Source: Avena insularis (lineage: Eukaryota; Streptophyta; Magnoliopsida; Poales; Poaceae). Taken from it: a stretch of 64,000 bases of DNA. The notes beneath the pieces are model-generated. The model worked only from the letters and a program-made list of their open reading frames with translations. It had not been told where the DNA came from and ran no database searches. The position numbers and the translations under genes are program-made. Location of the stretch: contig CM042694.1 in the NCBI GenBank assembly GCA_023614405.1, positions 92,549,285 to 92,613,284 of the forward strand. The letters run 5' to 3'. Below, piece by piece: positions 45,454 through 56,779 of this stretch. Within the stretch, counting starts at the first letter, position 1. Each line of letters opens with the position of its first letter.

Positions 45454-47153
45454 TGTTGGGTCCGCAGCATAGAAAACAAAAAAATTCCTACGGTGTGAAC
45501 TACACGCCAAGATCTATCTACTAGGTACAAAGCAACGGGTGGACATACATCCAACGAGAACTTACCCTCGTACACAACGAGCTTTGTTAACGAGTAGGAA
45601 CTCGTGGTTGATGTAGTCGTACACTTGCCGATCTCAAGATCGTGATGAAGTACAGCAGGTCCGGCTCCACCACGTCCATCAGATCCAGCTCCAGCACCAC
45701 CAAGTCCAAAGATCACAAAAGCGGTGCATCCGTGATCGCACACACGTTCGGTACCCCGACAACCTCCGTACCTCGCTCCAGCAAAGCAGCGGAAGCAGCA
45801 ACTCCTTTCTAGATAAAGCCACCGGGAACATGTATCTCACTAATCCGAGACCATGGGGAATAATACTAGAGGGGAGAGAGATCCTTCACAAGGAGGTGTG
45901 TGTGAGAAGTTAGGAGAGGGTGGCCTTTTATAGGAGGAGGGGGGATGCCCCTCCTTCATGGCGGCGCATGGAGGAGGTGACCTTCACCTCCTCCATTCAT
46001 GTGGTGGTAACTCCCTCCACATAAATTTGCCCCTTCACATTCTCTTTTAAAGTCTCCACTTTAAATGCATTAAATTTCTCCAAATTTAATGCTCTCTCAT
46101 TTAATAAAACTCTTTTATTATTTTTATTCAGAATTTTGTTAATTACTTTAATTAACAAACATTCACATAAAACCCCCTGCAACATTTCAATATTACATGT
46201 AGAACCAATTTCAGCAATTTCACCCGAAACAGTTTCGGTGTCTATTGAAATAATTCCAGCGCTTTCTTAAATCTTTATCTGAAACATATTTGCTCCAAAT
46301 GGTGTTGGTATCCCTTAAGTGTGTCACCCTACGGTTCACGAATAATGCAGACATGATCAAGACCCCTCTCCGATCAATAATCAGCAGCGGGACCTGGAGA
46401 TCCATACTGACTCCTACACATTCAACGATGACTTCTGTGATCGTGAGAACCTTTAATGCTAGTAACTAAATCCCTTTGTCCCGCGATATATTACATGTCC
46501 GAGATTCGATCATCGGTATCTCCATACCTAGTTTGATCTCGTTACCAACATGCACTCTTTTCTTGTTCCCGTGATATAACATTCTAGTGATCACATCACT
46601 TGCTTGCAAGCTATTTCAATGTGATATCACCGAGAGGACCCAGAGAATATCTATCCGTCATCTGGATCGACAAGTTCCACTCTTGATCCATGAGCCTCAA
46701 CATAACATCTTCGTAGTACTGAACCCATCTTTATAGTCACCCTGTTACGCTGTGACGTTTGATGTTATCAAGATACTCTTCCGGTGTTAGCAATTAACAT
46801 GATCTCATGGTCTAAGGACAAAGATTACTTCGTATGATGTTATAGCAATATAAACATAATGACTCGATCGTAATGCTATACTTCGGATGAATGTTCATCA
46901 CATCATTCCACCAATGGTGTGACCTTGTTATTAACAACATCCAATGTCCATGATCAGGAAACCTTGATCATCTTGTTAATCAACAAGCTAGTCTATAAGA
47001 GAGGCATGACTAGGAACCCTTTTTGTTTATTAAACACACATGTATTGATGTTTCTGAATCAATACAATTCTAGCATATAAAATAAACATTTATCATAAAC
47101 ATGGAATAAGATAATAACCACTTTATTATTGCCTCTCGGGCATATTCCCTTCA
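45454..47153 (-). repeat. C2 5' LTR (right copy)
   Basis: 1700 bp, matching 38868-40535. TATA-like CCTATAAAAGG on the minus strand at 45924-45934 is retained, in contrast to C1. It is followed downstream by the GC-rich leader. Confidence 0.93.
45924..45934 (-). promoter_or_regulatory. TATA-like box, C2 5' LTR
   Basis: CCTATAAAAGG on the minus strand. Expected position for the promoter of this copia element. Confidence 0.55.
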
Positions 47154-47158
47154 TCTTC
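47154..47158. repeat. target site duplication TCTTC (right)
   Basis: Repeat of 38863-38867. Confidence 0.92.
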
Positions 47159-48149
47159 ATCCTGCGCAGATTCAGGAGGCTAAGGCATCGATCTTCATCA
47201 AACACCGCTGCATTACCATCACCCTCATCCATCCCATCTACATCTTGTCTAGATCTTGTTGTAATTCCTATACTCGTTGTGGATTTATACAAGTACTATT
47301 CATATATGATTGTTTCCATTATCATTGCCATGATGTTCATGCCTCCATGTCTGAGTAGATCATTAGTTCTTGTGGAGATGGAGAAACCCTAGTATGAGAT
47401 TGAAATAAGATAAAGTCTATTATGACATTCATCGTTGTGACCATGTGTTAGATTCTCTACATCTTGATGTTGACAGAAGTCGGCCTCTCAATATTTGCCT
47501 CTCGCAGGGACTTGATGGAGGGAACTACTAGTTGGTAGACGGAGGAGTGCTAGCACTTATAGTGACTATAAAGCTGTTAGCAATCCTTACGTATCAACTT
47601 GGGAATCCGAGGAAACTCACTGAACACTATCCATGTCATGGGATACGTCCTACGGGATTACATCCCTTAATATTGCAGTAATTTGATTGATGTCGATTGC
47701 TATCTGATGTGGTTATGAGGATGATGAGTGCAGCGGTTGCTGGCTAATCATCCACATACGGAGTTCCTCCCACACATACATAGTTGAGAATGTTCATGAT
47801 GATAATCTTTATCTTAGATCTTTACAATACTAGTGGTGTATCCGCTACTTCCTGAGAACGCTTTTTCCCTACTGCAGTTCCAATCTTTCTCTACATACGC
47901 GATACATACTTTCTGTATTAAGTTACTTTGCTTTACTTTATTATTGCTCTTATACCCAAAACCCAAAAACACCTTTTTACACATTACTAGCATTTTATCT
48001 TGTTACTTAGAACTTTATCTAGCATTTCTTTTGCAATATTTATTTTAAGAATTAATAGAATTCAGACTCTTGCTCCCTATGGGATCGATATCTTTATTTC
48101 GAAACTAGCTACAAACGATTTGTGCTCTTGTAGTCATCAAGCTATTTTC

Positions 48150-48168
48150 TGGCGCTGTTCCCGGGGAG
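48150..48168 (+). other. primer binding site of element B
   Basis: TGGCGCTGTTCCCGGGGAG, 10 bases inside the 5' LTR end. Asp-tRNA type site of Athila elements with two changes. Confidence 0.85.
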
Positions 48169-48253
48169 CTAAGCACTGTAGGTCTTTTAGTTTTTGCTTA
48201 TCTATTTTTGTCTTGCTAAATTTTGTTTTGAGTTACAGGTTTCCACCAACATA

Positions 48254-49882
48254 ATGGAGTTTGAGCATATGACTAGTGCTAATCCACTCAACCACTTTGG
48301 GAAGCCCTATGATATTTATAAAAGAGACAACTCCAATGAGAAGACAAGGGGGTTTGAAATAAATCCTCTACTACTTAGTATTCTACATAAGAAGCAATTT
48401 ACTAGAGATGAAGAAGATCCAGATCCATATGAGCATATTGCATGTTTTAAAGATATATGTGGCACTTTTCTATTGACGGGATACACTGCCGATGAGGTAA
48501 GGGTTAAACTTTTTAGTCGAACTTTGACAAGTACAGCTCTCTCATGGTATAGATCTCTACCCCTAGAAGCCACTACTACTTGGGATAACTTAGCTAGTGA
48601 ATTTCTATAAAAATACTATCCATTATCAAAATCTTTTGGAATCAGGCGTCTTATAATGACTTGGAAGAATCATTCTAATGAAGGACTAGTAAGAGCTTAT
48701 ATTAGATTTAAATATTTACTATGACTATGTCCTCATCATGATTTGCCCTAATGGTATTTACTACATATCTTTTATAGCGGTTTGATTGAACCTAAAAAAA
48801 TTGAACTAGACTCTTTCACGGAAGGAGCCTTTATGAATCTTCCTATACCTAAAGCTTGGGCTTTACTTAGAGTTTCATGGAATTTTGGTCTAGGAAGTGA
48901 AGGAGGTGTAGAAATAGAGCATGATTGTATTCATGATTACAATAAAAAAGGCCATGTGAAAGAATTGTCTAAAGAACTTTATCTAGATTCAGATCCTGTG
49001 TTGCAAGTTGTTAAAGATTTTATAGAACATATTAAAGCTCTAAAGGAGGGTCTAGTCAAGTATGATCCACCACCTGAACTAGAGAAGAAAAGAGAAGATA
49101 AAGCAACACTTGCCTCCATAGAACCAATATATGAAGTGCCTTTTCCTAACACTGCACGGAAGCATATTTTTGAATATGAACAGGTCAAAGTAGTACAGGA
49201 AAAGAGGGAAGAGGAAAGCGTTCCAGAAATTAAGGAACATCTGAAGGAAAACAAAGATGAAGAGGTAACTAAGGAAGCAATTATGGCTATGTACTCACAC
49301 TGTAACATAGTTGAACTTGATGTAGAGACTTCCATATTGGTTGAATGTAAAACAAAGGTAAAAGATGTGGGTAAGCCTATTCTTCCCTGCATATTTAGAG
49401 AAACCTCGCATTACAGTTTATGTGATCTTGGCACCGAAGTTAATGTTATATCTTATGGTTTCTACCTAGAAATAAAAGAAGAAATAGAACCGGCTACGAT
49501 TGAAAATACTAATATAACAATTATGTTAGCCAATAAAAATCTTAGAATTCCAATGGGAGTAGTTGACAATGCAACTATCACAATTGGCAACAAAAAAATT
49601 CCTATCGATTTTGTAGTTATTGATATGCTAGTTGACAATTTTTGCCCTACCATATTTGGAAGAACCTTTTTGGGTGATATAGGTGCCTATGTTAATTTCA
49701 AGAAGGAGATTGTGACTCTTAAGCTTAGGGGAATGGAAAATAAATTCCATTTTTCCAAATTTAAAGACAAGCCTCCACTAATACAAGAAGAAGAGGGGAG
49801 AGAACCATTGAGGAAGTGGCATCTCTTTTCTTCGGTAATCAAGAAGAAGAAACAAATGAAGATCAAAATCATGAAGAAATAA
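48254..49882 (+). pseudogene. gag: element B Gag and aspartic protease
   Basis: One plus-strand frame from MEFEHMTSAN (48254) to 49882, interrupted by three stops between 48608 and 48755. The start was chosen because it follows the leader directly and resembles related Gag starts. Gag core: DPYEHIACFKDICGTFLLTG, VRVKLFSRTLTSTALSWYRS, TTWDNLASEFL. After the stops come a Lys/Glu-rich linker and the protease (YSLCDLGTEVNVISYGF, with DLGT in place of the usual DLGA, then PTIFGRTFLGD). Near 49815 a frameshift moves the continuation to another frame. Confidence 0.85.
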
Positions 49883-50166
49883 TTACGGAGGACAAGTCCT
49901 TAGAAGAACTAGAAGATGAATTTGATTCACTTCCTATTTTGGGACCTCCAACTGATGAGGCTTTTGAAGAGCCAGAAAAGAGAGGGGACGAGGAACTACC
50001 ACCCCCAGAGTTGAAGAATCTACCAGATAATCTCAAATGTAGGTTTTTAGATGATACCAATAAATTTCCTTTTATTATTAGTGCTAAAATTTTAGGAGAA
50101 GAAGAAGAAGAACTCATGAAGATACTTAAGAGCCATCGCCAAGCCTTTGGGGTACTCAATGGATGA
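49816..50166 (+). pseudogene. pol: element B protease-RT connection
   Basis: 116 codons in a shifted frame, acidic (EDKSLEELEDEFD, EEEEELMKILKSHRQAFG). The last part is the short stretch that precedes RT in Athila polyproteins. It ends at a stop caused by an indel near 50155; the sequence just after (MDDLKGISPM) is readable in another frame. Confidence 0.7.
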
Positions 50167-50262
50167 CTTGAAGGGCATTAGTCCCATGATAGCTACCCAT
50201 CGGATATTTATGGAAGAAGTGCAAAACCAGTTGCAGAATTTAATAGAAGATTAAAGCCTGAA

Positions 50263-50721
50263 ATGAAAGAAGTGGTAAGAAAAGAAATTGAACGCCTACT
50301 GGACGCAGGTATAATTTATCCTGTTAAAGAGAGTGATTGGGTAAGTCTTGTTCATTGTGTTCCTAAGAAGGGCGTTTTTACTATTGTTCCTAATGAAAAC
50401 AATGAACTAATACCTACTAGAACTGTTGTTGGTCACAGGATGTGCATAGATTTTAGGAAATTGAATAAGGAGACTAGGAAAGATCATTATCCGTTACCGT
50501 CCATAGATCAAACTTTAGAAAGGTTAGCAAACCATACTCATTTTTGTTACTTGGGCGGATATTATGGTTTCTCTCAAATAGTTGTTTATCCGGATGACCA
50601 ACTTAAAACAACTTTCATAAGTCCTTATGGTTTACATGCTTACCGACGTATGCCTTTTGGTCTATGTAATGCCCCAGCTACTTTTCACCGATGTATGACT
50701 GCTATTTTGCTGATTTCATAG
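50263..50721 (+). pseudogene. pol: element B reverse transcriptase, fingers and first palm part
   Basis: 152 codons. Clear RT motifs: LLDAGIIYPVKESDWVS, VHCVPKKGG-like region, RMCIDFRKLNKETRKDHYPLP, and TTFISPYGLHAYRRMPFGLC with NAPATFHRCM. The first catalytic aspartate is lost: CYLGGYYGFSQ has Gly where the family has Asp. The frame breaks near 50700, and the rest of RT is in the overlapping ORF from 50691. Confidence 0.88.
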
Positions 50722-51446
50722 AACTTATAATGGAAGTATTTAAGGATGACTTTTCTATCTATGGAACTTCATTTACTAGTTGCTTGGATAATCTAAAGAA
50801 AGTTTTGCAGCGTTGTGAAGAAACTAATCTTGTTCTAAACTGGGAGAAGTGCCACTTTATGGTAAAAGAAGGCATAGTCCTCGGACACAAAGTATCAAGT
50901 AAGGGAATTGAAGTGGATAGAGCTAAGGTTGAAGCAATAGAGAGAATGCCACCACCTAGGGATATTAAAGGTATAAGAAGTTTTCCATGTCATGTGGGTT
51001 TTTACAGAAGGTTCATTAGAAATTTCTCAGAGATATCTAAACCTTTGACTAACCTCTTGCAAAAGGGAATGAGATTTAATTTTGATGATAAGTGTCTTGA
51101 AGCCTTTGATAAACTTAAAAATGCTCTAACTCGTGCTCCAATCATTAAACCACCAATCTGGGATACAACCTTGGACTTAATATGTGAAGCTGGCGATGAT
51201 GTCGTAGGAGTAACTCTTGGACAACACATTGGTCATAGATTTAATATTATACATCATGCTAGTAGAACTCTTAATGGTGCCCAAAAGAATTACCCTAAGG
51301 AAGAAAAGGAATTGTTTGTTGTATTTTTCTCTTGTGATAAATTTTGTTCTTATATACTTGATGTAAAGGTGAGAGTTCATACGGATCGTGGTGGCTTAAA
51401 AGAACTCCTCGAGAGGAAAGAACATAAGCCAAGACTGATCCGTTAG
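50691..51446 (+). pseudogene. pol: element B RT second part and RNase H
   Basis: 251 codons. RT active-site pair present as MEVFKDDFSIYG (two Asp kept; Lys where Met or Val is usual). Thumb: LVLNWEKCHFMVKEGIVLGH and FYRRFIRNFSEISKPL. RNase H begins LDLICEAGDDVVGVTLG, where the first catalytic Asp appears replaced by Glu, and ends VRVHTDRGGLKELLERKE. A stop at 51444-51446 is followed by 65 readable codons to 51665 (AVSMLSQEYTNLIE, FSLWELFDELKS). No integrase follows, so about 1.5 kb of pol is missing. Confidence 0.87.
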
Positions 51447-51785
51447 ATTCTATCACTCCAAGAATTTGAGTTGTATATTATGCAAAGACAAGAAATAAAG
51501 ATGTTAGATGCAGTGTCCATGCTTTCCCAAGAGTACACTAATCTTATTGAGAGGAACTTTAGTCCTGGTGATTTTAGTTTATGGGAATTATTTGATGAAC
51601 TAAAGTCAATTCCTCCAAGGGAGAAGGAGTCTTTATTGTGGAAGGAACTTTTTAACCCCGATTAAGCAAGTGGTCAGTGCAAGGTAAGTGTTATTACCCA
51701 AATAAGTGATTTATTTTCATATTTTTACTCTTGAAATTTCTATTTTCGAATTCCTTGTGTTTTTCTGAAGTTTTAAAGGGGTTTT

Positions 51786-52295
51786 ACCAACTATACGGGC
51801 GAAGCTATACGACCGAAGCCGGAGATCCCGCCGTATAGTTGGTTGTTAAACTCTCTGTATCATCTTTATGAAATTATTTTCAATATCTGAGCCTATACGG
51901 TCGCAACTATACGACCGGAGCCAAAATTCTATATGTATAGTTGGTCGTTGAACTCTCGAGTAGTTTTGCTTTTTGGTGCCTGTATCTATACGGTCGCATC
52001 TATACGACCGGAGCAAAAATTCTGGCTGTATAGTTGGTTGTTAAACTCCCAGGCACTTTTGATTTTTGGTGTTTGAAACTATACGGTTGGAACTATATGA
52101 CTGGAATAAAAATTCTGACCATATAGTTGGTCGTTAAACTCTCAGACACTTTTCGTCCGATCTTCCATTAAAAAACGTTATTGTCGGTTCTGAGTTGTGA
52201 TTTAATCGACCTGGACTCGAGATATTTGGAAATATCTGCCTGAACCAACTATACGGCCGGATCTATATGGGTCGCGTCCGTATAGTTGGTCGTTG
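51786..52295. repeat. tandem array of CTATACGG units, element B interior
   Basis: Five units with CTATACGG cores starting at about 51791, 51893, 51986, 52079 and 52249 (spacing 102, 93, 93, then a longer gap). On the plus strand: direct pair CTATACGGTCGCAACTATACG, a spacer, then the inverse GTATAGTTGGTCGTTAAACTC. Same strand order as the array in element A, although A and B have opposite orientation. Confidence 0.85.
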
Positions 52296-52497
52296 CGCGG
52301 CAGGAAACTTCCAAATCTGTGATTTCTTTTTCCGTTCCGTTTGGATTCTTTTCTTGGACGATAATTTGGTGTTTCTCACGAGTTTTACCGACCTCTGACC
52401 CCCCTTATATACTACCATTGTCTATGTATCTAATCGCAATCTATAGAAACTAGTCTACCTCTCAACCAGAGGATAGAAGTCGAGAAGAAGGGCTCCC

Positions 52498-52914
52498 ATG
52501 GAGATCGGGAGCAACTGCAACAAAGGCAAGGAGAGCGAGACCAACCCTATAGAGTTCCTCGACGCCGACCATGGGTGTCAGAAGAGGGATTTGAAGGCCC
52601 TGGAGCTGAAGATCGAGGAATTAGACAAGGAGAAGCTAGGGACACCCAAACACCTTCGATTACTGCGACTTTATCTTGATAAACTTGATGAAGATATCAA
52701 GCGGACAACCAAAGCGGGTTTTGCCATGAGTCTTAAGGCACTACAAACACTCTAAGATAACAATGAGTTCATTAAAGAATAGGTGAAAGTGTTGGAGAGG
52801 AACAATCTTTTCTACAAGCTACGTGTCAAGAAATTAGAAGCTGTCAATCAATCCCTCTGCCTTAGGCTGGCCCATGAAGAGAAGATACCTCGTGCCATGG
52901 CGCCTCAGTGATCT
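52498..52914 (+). pseudogene. coiled-coil accessory ORF of element B
   Basis: MEIGSNCNKGKESETN at 52498 begins 85 open codons. The same frame continues past stops at 52753-52755 and about 52780 to about 52910. The middle (LKALELKIEELDKEKLG, LRLLRLYLDKLDEDIKR) and the continuation (VLERNNLFYKLRVKKLE) have strong heptad character. It sits between the CTATACGG array and the 3' untranslated region. It resembles in position and type, not obviously in sequence, the ORF at 5529-5801 in element D. Likely an Athila accessory protein of unknown role, now broken. Confidence 0.5.
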
Positions 52915-53930
52915 ACAACAATCACGGTATCAAATAATCGCAAGGCATTATTTGATCCCACCTGGCTTGATTCCAAGCTTGGGGAGATCTTTAAGACCTT
53001 GTAATCTATCTTATAATTTTTTATTATTCTTGCATTAGTTCAAACAAGAAATAAAGTTTGCATCATTAGAATTCCCTTCAGGAATAGTCGATCCCTTTTA
53101 TGAATTCCGAGTTTATTATTATATATGGAGCAATATTGAGTTTGTGTTTGCTTTATTGATATATGAATGGCTTGAGTATGATTTTACTTGCACTTGATGA
53201 TAGCAATAGGAGTCTTCCACACTATTAGTGTTAATGGAACACATAAAGATAATTTGGTCAATATGTTGTAAGACTATGGTTTGATTTGCAAAGGAAAAAT
53301 TATCTATACCATTAAGTTAAAAAAGAAAACCTTGAACAAAGGAAAATTAAAGTGCTATCAAAAAGAGTGAGAACAAGTCGTGGTAGAATCTCAAGTCATA
53401 TGAATGCTTCATATATCGTTGGAATTTGATAATTGAGATTGTTTAACTTTGAATTCCTACATGAAGTGGAATATATGGCTAGCTCCTTTGCACAACACTT
53501 AAAACAAAAGTGTGAGCATATATGCAAAAGAAAAGAAGAAGAAAAGAAAGAAAAAGAGCGAATGTGCAAAGAGCAAATAGGCATATGCCACTGTATTGTA
53601 GTATGACAAAGAGACACTTTTGAGATTTTGAATCCCAAGTGAATACGTTGATCCTAAAAACACTTGGGACTACCTCGTTAACTCATTCGGTTGAACCGGA
53701 TTCTTTTACATTATGTTGAGATTCATCTTTTATGAACTATTGATAACTAAGGTGTGGAAGCCTTCCATTACTATTCAGATGGTTCGAGTAAGATACTATT
53801 CATGAACTTATTCCCCTGTATCGTACATGATAAACACATGTTGCAATTGCCTCATTTATTTTATCGACTCAGCTTCATGAATATGAGGATCACATCCATT
53901 AAGCTAAAATCTTTCTCGGGATGAGCAAGA
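52915..53930 (+). other. 3' untranslated region of element B
   Basis: AT-rich, with no supported ORF. It includes an A/G-rich run at about 53520-53575 and leads to the polypurine tract. Confidence 0.6.
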
Positions 53931-53948
53931 GTCTAAGCTTGGGGAAGT
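53931..53948 (+). other. polypurine tract of element B
   Basis: GTCTAAGCTTGGGGAAGT directly before the 3' LTR start TGATGAGTG. Confidence 0.88.
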
Positions 53949-54744
53949 TGATGAGTGTATATTTGCATCATGTTTTATATTATTATTTTGCATTGTAGAT
54001 GTAGAATTTTGGTATTTTACGGCGTTCGCGCGCATATTTTATGTATTTTTTCACCAAGATCAGGACAGATGATGGATCCAATGGATACAATTATTGAAGC
54101 AGTTGTACTATGGAGAAAAGGAGTCAAAAACAACGTAAATCGCTTATTTGAGAAATATTAATAATACTAGAAGAAAACCAGAAGCGAACAAAGGAGATAG
54201 AGAGCGTACGACCAACTATACAGCGGGAGAATTTCTTCCGCTCGTATAGCTCCGGCCGTATAGTTGGCGCCGCATCCGCCTCGTCAAATAGTTTCACCCC
54301 ACGCAATTGGTTCGAGGAGACGACATACAGAACACCCAAAAATCACCGAAACCTCACCTCCGGAAGGCATCTGGAGGGGGAACTCATCCGCCAGGGATCC
54401 ATCTTCACCCTACGCAGATTCAGGAGGCTAAGGCATCAATCTTCATCAACCACTGCTGCATCACCATCACCCTCATCCATCCCATCTACATCTTGTCTAG
54501 ATCTTGTTGTAATTCCAATACTCGTTGTGGATTTATACAAGTACTATTCATATATGATTGTTTCTATTATCATTGCCATGATGTTGATTGCCTCCATGTC
54601 TGAGTAGATCATTAGTTCTTGGGGAGATGGAGAAACCCTAGTATGAGATTGAAATAAGATAAAGTCTATTATGATATTCATCGCTATGACCATGTGTTAG
54701 ATTTTCTACATCTTGATGTTGAGAGAAGTCGCCTCTCAATATTT
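53949..54744 (+). repeat. element B 3' LTR (partial, cut by element E)
   Basis: Matches the 5' LTR (38410-38867 then 47159 on) without the C2 insertion, which confirms the C2 borders. Cut at CTCAATATTT by element E. A CTATACGG unit lies at 54209-54268. Confidence 0.9.
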
Positions 54745-56779
54745 TGAAGGGGATCCGCAGCAAAAAACAAAAAAAATCCTATGTTGGAACCCCCAAAACT
54801 TCCTAGGATCTATCTATGTAGTAATGTGGTAACGGCCATTGTGTAGAGAATACATACCCTTGTAGACCGTACGCGGTTAACGTTCCGCGGGGAACGTGGT
54901 TGAAGTAGTCAAACTCGTAGCCGACTTCAAGGTCGCAAAGCTCCTCGCAGGTCACCCCTTGCTCCTTCTTCATCGTGCAGCAGCTCCGGCTCACGACATT
55001 CAAGCGCCCCAAGTGTTGGGCCTCGTGTCTTCGTACACATCTGATGCACGATGAGACCTCCGGCTACCCGATCCCGCCGGGAGTGCGGAAGTTGATATCC
55101 GTTAGAATCCTGCAGCAACAACGGTCTGCAGGTGTGCCTTGTTCGCACAGCCCAGACTTGGGGCCATGGTCACAAGGACTAGAGAGAGAGGGAAGGAGGA
55201 AGTCAACCAAAGGACTTCTCTAATTGTTGGTGTGTTTAATCCCACCCATGGGCACCCCTTTATATAGGCTAAGGGGGTGCGCCTTTCTCAAAGGCTTAGC
55301 CATATGGGACTAAAGGGCAAAGGAAAATAGGCAAAAAAGGAGACAACCATTAGGCTAACCAGCCAGAGCCCAAGATTAGGCTGGGTGGGCTAACCACCAT
55401 GACTAGCTGCTGACCTTCTGACCAGGTGGTGGCGCCCGCCAATGGCCAATGACAAGAGGGAAGAGGCGGCCGGGGTGGGCGGATGTGGCTACCCAATGGC
55501 GAGCCCTGCCAGTTGCTCCCATGAGCCCCATTGGGCCAGTTGAGTCGGCTTGTCATGGCGTGACCGGCTGGTGCCCGCCTTGTGCAACCCTTTATCCGCC
55601 GCCCACACGCAGCCAGTGCGTGTTGCACTGGTGATAGATATTATCCGCCGCCCACGTGGGCTAGGCTGTTTTTCTTTTTCCCTTTTCTTTTTCTGCAGCT
55701 TTTCTTCTAGGCCTTTTCCCTCTAGGATTTGGCCTAATATAAAAGTTGCTTTTATAAATCTTAATCTAAATATTATTTAGTATATATTAATTCACAATTA
55801 ACATATAATAAATATATATTTAAATTCTCATTTATCCGATAACACTTTTCCGGTCTTTTCCTTTATTCTTTCTCCGAACAAATTCGGATCTCTCTACGGA
55901 ACGATTCCGGCTTTCTCTTTATCTACTATGATTCCGTCTTACGAATGATCGCTCTCATCGTACCCTTAAGTGTATCCTCTCATGGCTCGGGAATGCTCTA
56001 GACATGATCTGTATCAATGATCAACAGAGGGACCAGGGATATCCATGTGACCCCTATGCATTCATGATGACAATGTAGTTTGAACCGCTAAATGTAGCAT
56101 CCTCTTCCTTTTGTTTCTCGATACGACTTGTCCGAGATCCGATCATTGGTATCCCATACCTTGTTCAATCTCGTTCACAACAAGTTCTGTTTTCTTGTTA
56201 CCGTGATATTACATCCCCGTGACCGAGTCACATGTTGCGACATTTATGGATGTAATCTCACCAAGCCGGCCGTATGAATCTTTACCCGTCATGTGGGTGA
56301 ACAAATCCCGGTCTTGCAGTCACATGTCATCTATTGTTCCTTCGGAATACCCAACGTACACATTTATAACCACTGTATTACCAAGTGGCGCTTGATGCAG
56401 TCTAAGCAGCCTCGGAAAACAATGAGTAATATGAGATCACGGTCTAAGGAAAAGGAGTCTAGGTATAGTTGTTGCAACAATGAACTATATGACTTGATCG
56501 TGTTGCAATCCTTAGAGGATTGTCCAATCACATCATTCTCCAATGATATGATCCCGTTGTCAATCGGCATAAATGCCCATGATCTTGAAACCCAGATCAT
56601 CCTCATGACCAACGAACTAGTATTAATAGAGGCTACTAGGGACTTGGTTGTTTCATACCACACCTGTACCAATGTTTCTACTTGGAACAGTTATAGCACA
56701 ATATGAAACTATTATAAACTAATTGAGATATGACAATAAAAACCTATTTATTATTTGCCTCTTGGGCATATCTCTTTCA
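54745..56779 (-). repeat. element E 3' LTR (left copy)
   Basis: 2035 bp, TGAAGGGGATCCGC to CATATCTCTTTCA on the plus strand. TATA-like CCTATATAAAGGGG on the minus strand at 55257-55269. The overlapping ORFs here (for example 56293-56706) are not supported as genes. Confidence 0.88.
55257..55269 (-). promoter_or_regulatory. TATA-like box, element E 3' LTR
   Basis: CCTATATAAAGGG on the minus strand. The same box in the 5' LTR is at about 63011-63023. Confidence 0.55.

Larger units (their letters stand above)
38868..47153 (-). mobile_element. decayed Angela-like Ty1/copia element (copy C2)
   Basis: Second member of the C1 family, 8286 bp, nested in the 5' LTR of element B with duplication TCTTC. 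LTRs lie at 38868-40535 and 45454-47153, the primer site at 45441-45453, and transcription is from the minus strand. Its interior is collinear with C1 over about 4.9 kb, including the same frame-breaking changes. Confidence 0.93.
38410..48139 (+). repeat. element B 5' LTR, interrupted by C2
   Basis: About 1.44 kb without the nested element. The part before the insertion (38410-38867) matches 53949-54405, and the part after (47159 on) matches 54406-54744. One CTATACGG unit lies at 38670-38729. Confidence 0.88.
38410..54744 (+). mobile_element. Athila-type element B (no integrase), carrying nested copia elements
   Basis: Plus-strand gypsy element inserted in the 5' LTR of element A. LTRs begin TGATGAGTG at 38410 and 53949. 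The 5' LTR is interrupted by copia C2 (38868-47153) and ends TCATCA at 48139. The 3' LTR is cut at 54744/54745 by copia element E, so its true end is off the window. Primer site at 48150-48168, polypurine tract at 53931-53948. The coding region holds gag, protease, RT and RNase H in broken frames, then a CTATACGG array and a coiled-coil ORF. Integrase is missing. Confidence 0.9.

Noticed and set aside
48979..49392. 137-codon minus-strand ORF
   Set aside because: Antisense to the element B protease frame; low-complexity Ser/Leu content from reading Glu/Lys codons backwards.
56293..56706. 137-codon ORF on the plus strand
   Set aside because: Lies inside the element E LTR with an overlapping ORF on the opposite strand; no domain.
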